Positions 13,001-26,151 of a DNA stretch of 64,000 nucleotides are shown one piece after another (positions within the stretch are counted from its first letter, which is position 1; each line of letters begins with the position of its first letter). This stretch comes from Apostichopus japonicus (Eukaryota; Echinodermata; Holothuroidea; Aspidochirotida; Stichopodidae), in contig NC_092578.1 of the NCBI RefSeq assembly GCF_037975245.1, forward strand, positions 2,303,001 to 2,367,000, in the 5' to 3' direction. A program made the translations under genes and the position numbers. The notes under the pieces were generated by a model. The model ran no database searches. It was not told the DNA's origin and saw only the letters and a list, made by a program, of their open reading frames with translations.

Positions 13001-14490
13001 TGACCCGTAGTCGGTTGCTCGGTTAACTGCACTTTAAGCTACATAGTTCTAACATACTCTCTAATATGAAGTAACAAAGGATATATTGGTATGTCTGTCA
13101 TTACAAGGTTGTTTTTATTAGAGATATTATGAGATCTTACACCAATACAATTTTTTTTTAATACCTTCAGCTACACCCGAATGTACAGAAAGTGATTTAT
13201 GTTGTAATGTGAAAACGACCTTTCAAAGAATTTCTGATATCGCATTTGTCAGTAGACATAGGCACTAAAATTCATCCTTTTTACTAGCGAGCTGTAACCA
13301 TCTCAGTTTTCTACTGTTGTTTATGTAATAAAAACATGATTGTTTCTTACATAAACTGTAAGCGATAAATTCAATGTCGACAAGGATGACCGACTTAAAG
13401 TTATACACATATATATAATCTCTCTGGGTTCAATGATCTACAAGAACACTAAAAAATCATATCGTGGCAGTCTCAACTGCACATATCTGAAAGGGATTGT
13501 TTGAGTGAAGTATAACACACAGTTAATGTCATAGATATAGTAGTGTTGTTAAGTTGGGTGAGAAAATCTCTCCTCCCTTACCCCCTCCCCCTTGAAACTC
13601 CCCCACCCCCTTGAAACTCCCCCTCCCTTTCCCACCACAAACTGGTATGATTTGAAAGTTGCATATATGTGGCTTAAGCAGGGTTAGTACTATTTTATTG
13701 GAGGGGGGGGTGGGGGTTGGGAGTGTGCATGGTGAGATGGGTTCATAACCTTTGTTTTAGAGTTTTGTTGCAGTTTGGTTTGTTCTGTTACAGTTTGGGG
13801 ACTAGTAGGACATCTCTTCCCCTTTCCGGTCTCCCAAACTTTGTCCTGTATGTTATGACAAGATTCGGAGTGACTGGTAGGTCTCAACACGACAGGATGA
13901 CTACTGCAACTAGGTCTCAAAACTGTTCTAAAACTCTGTTCATATTTAATTAATAACCTTGATTATATTATTATAACATTAATTGATAACATGAATAATT
14001 GACATCAAATTATTTGGTTAATGAATTTGAACTAAGAATTATTCTGCTCTGTGGTAATATGGAGTAAGAGGGACGCTCAGACTTATGAATGGTGGTGTTG
14101 AGGGCCAGTCGGGCCCAGGGGAATTGTATGTCACAGGGTCCACTTCTTAAAATCTTCATTTTACATTTGAGTAAAAAAAGGTCACTGTGTAAACAGAAAA
14201 GTAAAACATGCCTGGATCTGATCAGAGGATAAAAATTTCTCTTGCATTATATTGTTCATTGCTCTTTCTGGTCATGTCCTACAAAATGAATATTAGTTCC
14301 TTGTGAATGCAGTTGCACAAGATGCTGGTTTTTGGTTTGTGTTATTTTTGAATCGTTGAATTTTCCCGACTCGTATAAAAAAAGAATCATGGATGATTTC
14401 TTGCATGCTTATCATGCATTATACTGTAGAAATCCCTTCATTCGTTGATCTCGTAGGTAGATGTCCCTTTAACGAGAGAACGTGACAAAG
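10018..14490 (+). other. Tentative exons of an unidentified + strand gene
   Basis: Weak candidates only. 10018-10077 is an ATG-initiated 20-codon piece (MTSAGSYSDYLTKFKVIPFE) ending in phase 0 at GAG|GTAAAC. 14457-14490 follows TCTCGTAG, is open in phase 0 (VDVPLTRERDK) and ends AAAG|GTAACT. A third piece, 17815-17850, has an AG acceptor and a GAG|GTAAAG donor in a compatible phase. The phases agree, but each piece is short, the introns would be kilobases long and no family is recognised. They could be chance. Confidence 0.2.
13562..13722. repeat. C-rich tract facing a G-rich tract
   Basis: 13562-13636 has repeated CCCCCTTGAAACTCCCC units; 13699-13722 is a G-run (GGAGGGGGGGGTGGGGG). The two can pair across about 60 nt, and each can form a G-quadruplex or i-motif on its own strand. 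Probably simple-sequence slippage. Confidence 0.5.
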
Positions 14491-16780
14491 GTAACTAAAT
14501 TGAATCAGTAATTCTCTCATCTTGTGTAATCAAAATTCAGTAGCGATACATAAATTGGTGGCGCCATTCACTGACCTAGAAATCATACCCAGATACTTTA
14601 CTACCTTTAGCACAGATGATATATGGTAGCAGGTGCATTGCACTGGATAGACCAAAAGGAAAGCTAGATGACAGTTATGGAGATAAATGAGGATTCTTCA
14701 CCAACATTTGTGATATTTAATGGCACTTTGGTAGTATTGAATCCTCTTCAACAAATAACCTTTACTTTTATGGATAGGTACATTAAATGATAAAATCACA
14801 TCATATTTTGTCTAGTGGATAGAACAGAAGATGAGCTTACAATACTCTACTGAAATAACAAACTGTTATTTCATTTGTGTCTTACACAGAGTAACAAAAA
14901 TGAATATCAGTTTTCAAAATTTCTCATTACCAATGCATCAACACCATGGTCAACTTGCTGAAGCTGTACCTAGCTGTAACAGGGGTTTGTGGAAATGTGT
15001 AGGGTATGGGAGGGGGGGAAGGGAACCAGATTTGAAAGACCAGGAAGGGATAGAGCAAACGTTTATATGGCATTTATTTGACAAATGTGACTTGCGTAAT
15101 TGTTCTAGGCTACTAGAACACCCACATTCGGGAAGTGACTATTAAAATGTTGAACGCATGACATAATTACAGTACCGCAGATGTGAATCTGATACGAACC
15201 TCACTAGCAAACTAATAAAATTTCTCTTGCTATTACATGTAAGAGTAATGGGGAATGTCTAAATTATTACACTCAATATTACATGTAGATAACTGGTTTG
15301 GGATTTAGGTGGATGGTATTATCTTTCTTTTACTACGGGTCATCGGTATTGGTCCCAAATATGCTAGGAAGTCAAATAATGGTCACGAAACTACCCACGT
15401 TAGACAAGCATTTTACTATCACCCTCAAAGTATTTTTCCCTCCCTGAACCAGGAATTGTCTAATTTAACACTCCTTAAAATCTGGAAGTAACTTGGGGAT
15501 ACAGTAAAGTCCTTTAGACGACTTCTTGCAACATTCAGCATGCTAACATGTTGATCCAATATTGATGGTTTTAAGTGCTAAGTATATATCCCCCACAACT
15601 TCTGGTATTTTGAAATCTCAACAAGCTTAAATTTCACGAGCACCTCATGTATACACTCCAAAAATTTTGTTTTGGGGGAGAGGTGACTACTGTTATATAT
15701 GCTAGGCTGTAGTGGTGTACAATTTCACCCACAAAACTAACATGTGCAATTATGTTCTTTTAAGTAGATGGCTCCCTGTACATTCTTTGTTCTGGGGCCA
15801 TACTTAATGTTACATCTTGTGTTTCGGCCGCAAAAAAAAAAAAGAAGCTAAAACATCTGAAAAACATATTTTGTTACTCTTGTTCACCAAAATTGCACCA
15901 ACCTGGAATGACAAAGTTTGGCATTAACTTTACAAGTTAAGACACAATACATTTAAAAGTTGTGGGACACAAAATTTGCTATAATGGACTAAATGGTGTA
16001 TAAAATATTAATTTGATGGAAGTTTAGACATTAATTTTATATGTGTGCAAATTATGAAATAATACATCAATTTAATTTGATGGACTAAATGGGTTTAAAG
16101 TGCTAATTTGGAGCTGTCAAAAGGAACATTCAAGAATATTTTATACTGGGTCATAAAATTGGTGATCACCCCATCTTTGAACATTAAGATAAAAATCATA
16201 TCTGAGTGAAATACCTCTGATCAATTATACCTAGTTATCATGTACATTAAAGATTTGGTCAATAAAATGCTAAGATTAAAAAAAGACCCAATTGTATGAA
16301 GCTTTTTGAACCTCAGTGAACACTTTCATTCCTTGGAATAAGTAGTTCTTAGAAACTGAGATATTCAAATTGCCTCAGGGAAATCCAGGATTAAACCTGA
16401 CATATTCTTCAACTCTTCTGTCATAATTGTAATTCCTGGTAAATACCAGACTTTTTATTCCTGGGGGCAAAATGTGGTTATTTTGTCTTGTCAAAAATGA
16501 ACAAATCCTCAATTGAAATGGTGATGATTCACACAAAAACGAGAAAGGTTGCAAATATGATATCATTGTGGCCCTTTTTGGCTGGTCTTAAATATGAATT
16601 GTATTTATATTAATACAAATATTTAGTCTCAAAGTGAGACAACTTGGAGTAGTTTACAAGCCCCCCCCCCCCAATATTTGTCCCCCTTCCCCCAGGAAAG
16701 CCAGATTTTGTCCCTTATAAAGAGAAGCAATGCTCCTACAATTAGCCACTGAGGAACATGATATTTTTACCAACATTAGT

Positions 16781-16871
16781 TATATAGTGATGTTACAATA
16801 GTTAGATAGTGATGTAACATTAGGTACATAGTAATGTTACATTAGTAACATTACACTAGTTACATAGTGAT
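16781..16871 (+). repeat. Short-period TAGTTACATAGTGATG repeat
   Basis: Four imperfect copies of AGTTA.ATAGTGATGTTAC-type units of about 22-24 bp. The middle contains ATGTTACATTAGTAACAT, a palindromic segment. Confidence 0.7.
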
Positions 16872-18171
16872 GAAATTCTACATGAAAAGAAAATGAATTG
16901 AAAACTAAGAAAATATTCTACAAATATCACATTTTCACGACAAATCATTGATTTCAACAAAAATCATACTCAAGTGTAGAGCTAACAACTCCCTGATCAT
17001 ATCAGCAAAATAGTATTTAAGAATATTTAAAAAGTTCTTAATCTCAAAATCTGCTTCAAGTGGTATTAATATGCAACATATCCATCCGAACTTCATTGGT
17101 TGGGAAACTATCAGTTTTTATCAAAACACATTTTTGTTTAAAGAAATCATCCTTTAAGATTTCATTTTGCACTTTCATGTTTTATGAGGTATCTTTCTGA
17201 ATGTACCTCTGTAGGAGACCAGGCATTGTTAAATTTCCTTTGGGATTTTCTTGGCGAGACTTTAGGAATTATTGTTATTCTTTTTAAATCTCCTGCCAGA
17301 GGCATGTATGATCCTCTACTTTCCGTGGGTGGATGGTCCTATGGATAGCTTTGACACATTATACAAGTTTACAAAAGTACAAGTATATTAAACAAGATCA
17401 AAGTGAGTCTTCTTTATATTTTCCTCAAGAGAAAGGGAAATGACTTGAATATGTTTTAAGTAACTTTTTGAGTATGGTGAGCAAATTTCCAGGAATTTCA
17501 TCTAACCTATGCTATGAACTATTACTCAAAATAAATGTTTATATAAAGACAACATCATATACAAGGGTGTCACAGCAGAAATTAGAAGTGGGAAGGGGGG
17601 GGGCGGGCAGGGGGAGAGGTGAGTAGAGCAAATGAGAGCAACATTTGGAAAGGGTTGGCACATAATACAATAATGTAAGCTGGTGTTAGATGTGGCAGGG
17701 CTAACGTGGAGTGCGAAGCTGTGCCTTGGTGGGGTCCATTGGCCAGCCATAATGCCCCTGTTGTGGGTCGGGGGGCATAGTTCCCTTAAGCTCTTAGTAT
17801 TTAATCATTTGCAGAACTTGTATCAGTATCTAATCAGCAGAATTTTGGAGGTAAAGGACAGTAAAATATGGTTAAAGATTTGTGTGTTTCTTCCTGCCTG
17901 TTCTTTTTAACTGACACGGCAAATTTCATTTGGGGGTGGGGTACCAGGGGGCACTTACCATTGGGGGTGGCATGTCCCTAATATGTCTCCCTAGGATATG
18001 CCACAGATCACGAGCAAAGCTTTTGCAATTCCTTAAACATATTTATTAATTTATCAAACGGAAGTTGAGCTAAACCCAGTGACACTGGCAGTCAAAGTGT
18101 GGACGAAAAGTCCCCTTTTAGCATATCTGTCATATAAAAGTGTTTTGCAGTATGGGAATATAACATCAATT

Positions 18172-18174
<3 letters not shown>

Positions 18175-18203
<29 letters not shown>
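18175..18203. repeat. AT dinucleotide microsatellite
   Basis: An uninterrupted AT run of about 29 bp. Confidence 0.95.
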
Positions 18204-19473
18204 GCCCTTATGTAATAATTTCCAAGTATTAAATTTACATGACTAACACTAATAAGAAAAATATTTAGTTTCACTTTCTAATGTTTCTTCACAAAATTCT
18301 TGAATATATATAGTATGCATCAGTGTGGTCACAGCTGGTACCACACACCTTGTACAATATTTAATTGAATAAAGAGTAAAATAACTTGACAGCAAATTAT
18401 GTTCATAAAAACTCTTCACTACATATTAAAAAAAAATAGTTCAAAAGAAATCTGAAGACGGCAAAGATAATACGGTTGATATGTTCACTGTGAGAAATTT
18501 CTCCTGGCGTCTCGTTAACATTAACTCTGAACTTTGGCAACCTTCAAGAAGGTTTCTAATTTGACAGTTGTCGCCCTGTCTGAGTTAACGAGCAAAAGCA
18601 TTTTGGTTTGATTATAGAAACAAAAGAACTAATGTCTAGGTATTCCCTTGTGAACAAATTCTCCGCAGGGGCCTTTACCATTGGTAGTTGAGGTAACTTT
18701 TAAGATTTGACTTTAATTTGATGCGGGCCAGCTGAATGAGTTGTCAAAACCATTGAAGGAAGACACCTGTGCTAAGTGGAAGATGAATTAGCCACAGACA
18801 AAAGGGTGATGTCATTACCAACAAATTCTGTGACCATAATTACACACATGTACAATTGCTATACTCTGGGGTTCATTTTATCACTCAATTTGCTTTTCTT
18901 TTCCGGTAGCCTTACAGTGACTTACGTTTCATTTAGTCTGTTTCTCTAGGGTAGAAGTTCTTTTCACTGTTTTACGCTAGGGTACATGTGAAATAAATTT
19001 TGCATTTTGCACTAAAAATTAAAATTTTTATATAACAAAAGGAGAGATAGATGACAAAGTGTAACAAAATGAGTAAACTAATTCTATAGTATTAAGAGTA
19101 CACATTATTTTAAAGGCTTGGTGACATGTGGGACACTATGTCAACACAGTATAACCAACAATAACGTCCAAACAGTCAATGGCCCTTCAAGAGTGAGTGA
19201 ACGACAGATTTATTGACTGGTTATATTCCTCTAAGATTTGAACCTGCTGTTGTTTAGAGATCTCTCAAGTTCTTCAGATGCTTTGATTGCTATTAGTTAT
19301 AAGTTTAAAATGACATAAAAGAAATAGCAGCAGGATATAAAGGAAATTGAAGGCATAATTTCTCTGTTCTAAGCCTATAATAATTGTCTCCTTAATTTCA
19401 AGGCAGAACAGCTCAAAAACATCCGGGTGTAGAAATTGAACAAAATTCTAGCTTTAGTTCATTTTTATACTAG

Positions 19474-19479
19474 TTTATT
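19474..19479 (-). terminator. Possible polyadenylation signal of the C2orf76 homolog
   Basis: This is the nearest AATAAA on the - strand that I found below the stop codon (20002); it would give a 3' UTR of about 540 nt. Other variants could be used. Confidence 0.3.
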
Positions 19480-20001
19480 TGTTTTCATAGTTTCACATTT
19501 CAGTCAAACCCAAAGTCTCCCCCCTAGACCTGATCTCCATTACCAGGAATTGTTCCATACAATACACTAGTATTCAAATTGAAGGATAATCCTCAAATTT
19601 ACTGTCACTCTTCTAGATGTTTGTGGCACTATTTTAAAGGGGTCGTGTCTCCTTGTCCCTTGAGTAAAGGATGTTTGCTAAGGGCCAGTTTGAGCTTGAT
19701 GACATCCTATGGGTGTGAATTTGTAACAGGATGCACAGCTCCAAACTGTATAGATATAAGAGGAGATTCATTCTGATCTCAGAAACAGATTCTGAGGAAA
19801 TATACTCCAAATTCATCAGAAAAAACAGCATAGATTGCTTAATTTGATCTGATTCCATATAACCCATGGAGCGGTATCTTCCTCTGTTTGCATCACACTT
19901 CAAACCATGATATCTCATGAGTTTGAGATCCACTTGACCACCTGATCAAATATTTATGATATGTTAACGACATCACAGATATGTGAGAGGATCTTTAACT
20001 G

Positions 20002-23000
20002 TCACCATTTCACTATTTTAGACTTTTTGTATTGCAGATAGTCCTCCATCTTGAAAAGAGAGAGCTCAGTCTCATTCTCTGTAAAACAAAACAAAACAAA
20101 AAGATTTGATATTTACTGAAAATTGGATGGGGAGAATGAACAAAAGATTAATAACAATATTGTCTACAAATATAGTCACATCATGTTCAACTATGTGTAT
20201 CATATCAGCAAGCATTTTAATGTCATCAACTCAGTCATGACCTATAGTTGTTGGTTTTTCTGGTTATCTATGACAGATACAAAGATAGTTTCTGAACTAT
20301 TTTTTGTCATGTCTGTGAAGTTAAAAAGGTCAAAAGTAGTCATGGGGGTTCTTTTCTCATTGCACGAAGGTCCACATCCTAAATATAGCAACGTTCTAGA
20401 ACTCATGAAAGCATTTTCGCAGAAATGAAAATACTTCAATATTGATGAGAAAACCAGTTGGGACAGGTCAAGAACCGTAAAAGTAAATTTGACTCAAGGT
20501 TACTCATCCTTATTATTTTGAGAGTGAATATTGACATCATGCAGTTTTTTTTTTCATGTTGATTCCTTCATCTGGGTTACATCACATCGTAGAAAGAGGC
20601 CTGTTTTTGGCATCACAAGGCCATATCCCATGGAGGAGATGGTTTTGTATGATGAGGTAAACTAGATTACGATACCAAGTAAGGGCTCAATTTAAAGGTA
20701 GTCAGTAAAAGGCCCCAAAATATATAGCATGCTATAATTGCTAGAAGTTTACAAAAAGTACTTTCCTGGAGGTCTTAACTCTCCAAATTGTTCTCAGACA
20801 CTTTCAAGTTACACACAAGATGACTGAATGTCCCAGTGAGGAAAATTTCCTCGAAGATTTTAACAAAAATAGTTTAAGAATTTTGACCAAAGGTAACCAT
20901 ATTTGAATATTCAGCACATTTGGGGCCAATACAGCATACCTTTAAAAGACCTCTGTATGCAGAGCTATTAACTTCCGATATGGCACAAATTTAGTAATTT
21001 TACCAATAAATTTCTGTTGGTTGGTTATGATTAGGGTCAATTAACAATCCTAAAAGTACCTCAAGAACATTTCAACTCTGGTGGTGGTTTAGTCTTCAGA
21101 GGGAAATTGAAATTTGATTGAATGAAGTTATGATATCAGAGTCAGAAACTGAGGTGGGGTGGGGGTGAAGGGATTGGAGTGAGCAGGCAAGGTCTTTCCC
21201 CCACCACCCCCTACCTCAGAAAAAAGTTTGTTGTTGGAAAATTGACCATCTTGAATTTATATAACAATTTGTATAGAATTGTATAGAACTATTTGTATAG
21301 AACTATTTGTATAGAAGTGTTTACAACTATTTCAATAGAATATAACTATTTGCTAGTCAGCAATGGGGTTAAAGGTGGAACACAGGGAAGGCTAAACGAA
21401 GGGAAGAGAGTGAAAGCTATGAGGACTTAAGTTTGAAATAAATGTGCCAAAACTCACTTGAATGTTTGGGTATTTATGAGTGATTATATTTAATTCAGAC
21501 ATGAGCCTGACTTCTAAGAAAAAAACTCTGAAAGTGTATGGCAGAGTTAGTGCATTCACAATGCACTGTCTAGTCTAGGCCGTAGCTTACGCTGCGTGCA
21601 AATATCAACTAGACCATACACATGATGGACAATGCATTACATATGAGGGTTGCCCCTACAATTTTCATCTCTTGTGTAGGCTTGTACTAGTTGCGTGAAT
21701 GTGCCATAAATATATATCTATGTCGTGAAACTCTCAGTACATCGATATACCAACACTGAGTTGAATGTTTGTAAAATGATAACAGTGGATGATAACAGCA
21801 ATGATGATTTTCTCACTCACGATGTTCTTTTCCCAAATAAATGAAACAATACTGTATGATATTATTTTTTTTTGGACACAGATGTGTGAACATTTGCAAA
21901 AGTCTGGCAAATACAAAACACTGGAAATGTAACCAAAAAAACATAACGTGGAGGTGAAATAAAAAGAGCTCATGTCTGTTAATAACTGTCTCTGCACATT
22001 CTATCTGACTTACTAAATTTTTAACATGATATCACTACATTGAACGTTCCCTAAACCCACATCCAAGACACCAATCATTCCATGTCTACCATTCAGAAGT
22101 CAAATCAAAGTATTTTTATAGGACAGGTGAAGTAACTATGGTTAGAGAAGAACCATGATCCAAATAAAATCACCAATGTGAAACAACCAAGGGGGATGTT
22201 CTGGAATGAAAAATCCTGTACGGTTTAAGGTAGATACTAAATTGTATATGTAAAATGCAGACACTAAGAGAAAGCGAAATTTAATGTGCAACCTTTGGTA
22301 TTGGTTTGGCATTCACATTAGTCCTCGGTGTGCTTGTTTCTTACACTTCTGTGTTTGATTTCACGTGTGAGTGAGTGAAGAGGAACAGGGAGAAGTGGTG
22401 CAAATGATGAGAAAGGGGGAGGGTATGATGAACAGAGGAGTTCAATCATATATTTATGTCTTGGCACATAAACAAAAATATTTGATCAAACATTTCTAAG
22501 TCAACCTATAAGTTGAAAAAACTTCACAAACACAGTTTCCTTTCCTTACATCCTTTCTCCCTTTCTATGTTGTAAAATGGATGAGTCAGTTAGGAGATGA
22601 ACAAAACACTAGACATCTTAACAAAATCTTACCAATTCCACAAGCATTCAGGCTCTTGTCTAAGTCAATTAATAGCTCCTCATCCCTTTCAGTGCTGATA
22701 ACTGGATCGTTAGTCTGTAATTAAGACACAAAAAGTTTAATTGTCCATTTGACTTTCTGCTACCGTATCAAAGTAGTGTTAACCATAGCAAAACAAAGGC
22801 CCTGACAGGAACATTTACATGATAATTGGTAACAATGCCTGATCATAATGGATATGAAATAGATGCATGAATTAAAGCCTTTAATCTCACAAACCAGTTG
22901 GAACCAGTCCAATCGCTTGGCAGAATTGCCAGGAGTACATAGTATTAAGAAAAACATATCAAAGCATGGGAGCTTGACCCGAAAATATTTCTTGTCATTT

Positions 23001-24073
23001 GTCTCTAGGTTGGCTATCCTTTAGGCTATTAGATATTTTTATTTCAGCAGTAGCAATGCATGAAATGTAAATTAGGAGGGGGAAGGGGGGGGGGAGGAAA
23101 CAACAACAGTAATTCGCTTTGTTTAACTTCCGATGTACGGTAGATGTCTCTGATCAATAGCCGGAAATTAATAATACAACTCCTTCAAGCTTACCTTAGC
23201 ACCATGAGGTTTGTGCTCAATCTTCAATGTGTCATACTTAAAATTTCGAAAAGGTGGAGGGAGTCCAGATCTTGTCTTGATATCTAAAAGTAAAATTTTT
23301 TCAACACATATTACATAGACCTTTATGTCTTTTTAGATGCTTAGGAGATATGGTGATTTTCTGACACACTGTACGACTACCAACTGATCTGTTGGCATGT
23401 ATGAAAGTTTCCTTTGGAATGCCAGTATACCTGTACAGAACCATTCAAGTTGTCAATGGTTGAATTGGATAAATCTGTTCAAACTGTTTCCCAATCAAGA
23501 AGGTAACTGATATTAATACATTTGACAATGTACCTTGCTTCTGCGCATTACCAAGTTAAGTATATAACAGCTAATCAAGTGTGAACCTACACCTTTCCCC
23601 CCCTCCATCTCTCCCCCAAGCAGTTTAGTTAAATTTATTCTTTGCCCAATGGAATTAACTTGTCATTTAAGTTTTGTACAGAAGAGAAAATCTGATTAAT
23701 AATTACACTGTTGCACTGATTTGAAATCAATCCACAACAAAGAAAGTCTGCATTACTATCTTTAGAAATCAATAAAATAGAGCATAACAACCAAAGAAAT
23801 TTTTAGGAGGAAAATGCCAACCACTTTTCATGTATCCCACAATATTAATATTAGTACTAATAATATTACCAACAACAACTGATGGTACAATATCTAAGAT
23901 GGAATATTGCAGAGAAAATAAATATTACCATTCAGTATCATCTGAAGAAATTCCTTTCCTAGCATTGAAGGTGATATGTCCTTATAAGCAACATGCTGAA
24001 TATTCCGATATTCAAATGAACGCACCAATCTGATAGGCACTATAATGTTATTTGCCAAGTTTTCACTTTCCAT
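20002..24073 (-). CDS. C2orf76: UPF0538 family protein, C2orf76 homolog, complete in four exons
   Basis: Exons on the - strand are 24073-23929 (ATG start, donor G|GTAATA), 23283-23195 (donor AAG|GTAAGC), 22714-22633 (donor G|GTAAGA) and 20078-20002 (TGA). The joined frame is 393 nt, giving 130 residues; I recall about 126 in human. Landmarks in order: RLVRSFEYRN (about 15-24), GLPPPFRNFKYDTLKIEH (about 55-72), the DEELLIDLDKSLNACGI strand-turn region (about 89-105), ENETELSLF and the acidic-aromatic tail ending in W. All align with remembered human C2orf76 (RLIRSFEHRN, LPPPFRNYKYDTLKI, GIASETEIAFF, terminal SSW). Intron phases are 1, 0 and 1 and every junction restores a family residue, for example Asp at the first. 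The fold looks ubiquitin-like by pattern; the biochemical role is unknown. Introns are 645, 480 and 2,554 bp. Not broken. Confidence 0.93.
21268..21350 (+). repeat. 17-bp GTATAGAACTATTT repeat
   Basis: About five imperfect copies of TTTGTATAGAACTA-type units inside the third intron of the C2orf76 homolog. Confidence 0.75.
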
Positions 24074-24990
24074 TGATTTGGTTGTTAAGTATTGACATGT
24101 ACACTGATGATCGGTGTCGATAACTGATTGATTGCAGCGTAGAGAGCGGTCCTTTCTTCTTTTACATCTGAAAGGAGAGGAAAAGGAAATACATGTTCTT
24201 TCAAATGTGAAAAAGAACTTTGAAAAGTGTTTGTACTGTAGGCTATTCTACATTGCAAGTTAAGCTGCTCCCTGGTTAATTGCACTGGAACATCCAGTTT
24301 TAATTCTCCGGCCGGGCAGTTAAACTGCAGAGCCCTAGGTTAATTCATGTAAATATTGGCCTAGCCTTCTATAGCATTGCCATCTAGGATAATAAAACTT
24401 TTCATGTTCACATAAAATGTTCAATATCAATATGGTTAGGCCTGTAATGACATTCAAATGGAATTTAAAACTGTCGCTTGATGCGTTTTAGCCTCACCCA
24501 TATGATATCACAATTATCAGTAAGGACACCGATGTTCAGAAGAACACGCTCAAAAGTTAAGTGTTATTGATGGTTAAGTAGTAATAGTATGGACCTACAA
24601 AGTCACAGCCAACGGTGTACTAAAGTATACGCAGTACAACGTTGTGTAAGTTGGGGGTATACGACAAACACAGATAAAGAAATTTGTCAACACACATTTA
24701 CAGCTAGGTCTACATGTGATTTGCGATTTAAGTCAGGTGGTAAAAATCAACCTGCACTATCAATCCATCTAACGAAAGGGAACCCATATTCGTAATCAAC
24801 GGTCTTGAATATTTAAAATTATTTCATTTAAATTATGTTAAATTTAAATGATTAAAATCGTTTTTAATTTTTTTAATGTGTCTGAAAAAGTAACTATAGT
24901 TTTAATTGAGTAGCAGTCAGTTCAAAATTACTAGTTTTTTAATTTATTTAATATAATTGTACCCCACATATAAATGGACTTTACAGGAAA
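24074..24990. promoter_or_regulatory. Probable shared promoter of a divergent gene pair
   Basis: 917 bp separate the C2orf76 homolog ATG (- strand) from the + strand ATG at 24991, so both promoters should lie here. On the + strand a GTAAGT donor at about 24647 and a TTTACAG acceptor ending at 24986, five bases before the ATG, allow a short untranslated first exon and a small intron. No TATA box is clear. The final 170 bp are very AT-rich (TTTAAATTATGTTAAATTT). Confidence 0.4.
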
Positions 24991-25095
24991 ATGGCTTCCA
25001 ACCCTTACTTAACGTCTGCTCTTCATGCTCAGCAACGATTTCCTCATGCCCAAGGAGGACCAGGAATGAGAGCCTTTCCCCCAACCTCGTATCCT
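24991..25095 (+). CDS. First coding exon of an unidentified gene (Pro/Gly/Gln-rich N-terminus)
   Basis: ATG at 24991, 35 codons, ending TATCCT|GTGAGT in phase 0. The peptide begins MASNPYLTSALHAQQRFPHA and continues through GGPGMRAFPPTSYP, a low-complexity, probably disordered N-terminus. The acceptor-like TTTACAG just before the start suggests a 5' UTR intron. The PGMR.(F/Y)PP string faintly recalls the N-terminus of SWI/SNF BAF60/SMARCD proteins, but no SMARCD core exon was found downstream, so I do not assign it. It may be the start of the gene whose exons follow at 26.6-32.7 kb; the phases neither prove nor exclude that. Confidence 0.5.
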
Positions 25096-26055
25096 GTGAG
25101 TAGAATTTCATTTTATTGCTTTGTATCGAAAATATCAATTTCTTATCAACGTACAACTTTGCCTTTGAAAATCCTTACTTGATGACAAAGGAACCTCAAT
25201 AAGCTTGTACGTTGGGACCAAGTTCCGCGAAAGTATTTTCCGTTGTGGCACCCAGTGCTTACTACTATACACCATATATAGACAAGCTTCACAAACGACT
25301 ACAAAAATGCAAACATGATTGAAAACTGACGGAATAAAAAGTCTTAGCCCAGTGTTCATTTTATCAATAACAGACCCGTTGGAATCGGTTTCAGGCCTAG
25401 GTCTAGTCGAAGTATAGTCGAAGTAACTAACTGTAGTGTTTCTTAGGCCTAGTAGTAGCATGGTGGGCTCATAATTTACGCACTTAAGGATTTGATCAAA
25501 GATGTATATCAAGGAAAAATCCAAATCACTCAACTCTATGTGTTTTTCATATGTGTAGTTCCTCAGAAATGTTATGATCTCAAAATATTTAAGGTTCTGT
25601 GCTTATGCACCGTACAATTGAGCAGAATTTGACCACAAAATGTCTGCCGTGTCAAGTTCTTTCATACCCCTAAATTGACACATTTGTCGATTAGCTAACT
25701 GTAGTCCAGGCCTTAGTATACATCCATTGACTTTAGATGCTGTTTGCTATGCTCTGAGCCTCTAAGCGCAGACAGGTCAGGTCCCAGAGAGTAGTCTTAT
25801 CATATTGAGGTAATGTTGGTTATTTTTAGGATGTAAGATTTCCAAATGCCCAAAAAACGTGCAAAACTGTGGGGAGGGTGTTAAAAGCTTAAAAAATACC
25901 ACAATTTGGTCAGCAAATAGCTGAAATGGATTCAAACTCATGAAATATGTTATTTTGCTTGACTGCAAAAAGTTTAGGTGGCCTGCTGTATCGTTGCTAG
26001 TAATAATTGAAGGTGCGTCAATTACGGGGGTGCGTCAATTATGAAGCCTTGACTA

Positions 26056-26151
26056 TACTAGTAGTAGTAGTAGTACTCAGTAGTAGTACTGTACTTATGA
26101 TGCACTACCATCGCAATGGAAAGTAAGCCTAGTAGTACAGTAGTAGTATAG
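26056..26151 (+). repeat. AGT triplet repeats
   Basis: Clusters of TAGTAGTAGTAG, imperfect and interrupted, with ACTCAGTAGTAGTACTG self-complementary parts. Confidence 0.8.

Larger units (their letters stand above)
9830..20001. other. Gene-poor interval
   Basis: Apart from the tentative exons above I see no gene. It holds long G and C runs (10820, 12265, 12304, 13562-13636, 13699-13722, 16662-16674, 17597-17606), short microsatellites and unremarkable AT-rich sequence. A TATATAAA at 12657-12664 within CCTCTATATAAATTGCGGG could be a core promoter, but no transcript is evident downstream. Confidence 0.6.

Noticed and set aside
13562..13722. CRISPR-like or regulatory array suggested by repeated CCCCCTTGAAACTCCCC
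   Set aside because: Simple C-rich slippage without spacers; the genome is eukaryotic.
21458..21513. Possible fourth exon of the C2orf76 homolog with AG and GTGAGT borders
   Set aside because: The peptide does not fit the family; the exon at 20078-20002 supplies the expected ENETELSLF..W C-terminus.
24085..24341. 85-codon - strand open frame next to the C2orf76 start, with a CTTTCAG acceptor and an ATGG|GTGAGG upstream
   Set aside because: It could be chained to exon 2, but the ATG exon 24073-23929 matches the family N-terminus in full, so this piece is unnecessary; at most an alternative 5' end.
25135..25533. 132-residue - strand frame
   Set aside because: Longest orphan frame here, but no family likeness, no splice signals and it runs into the + strand exon region; consistent with chance.
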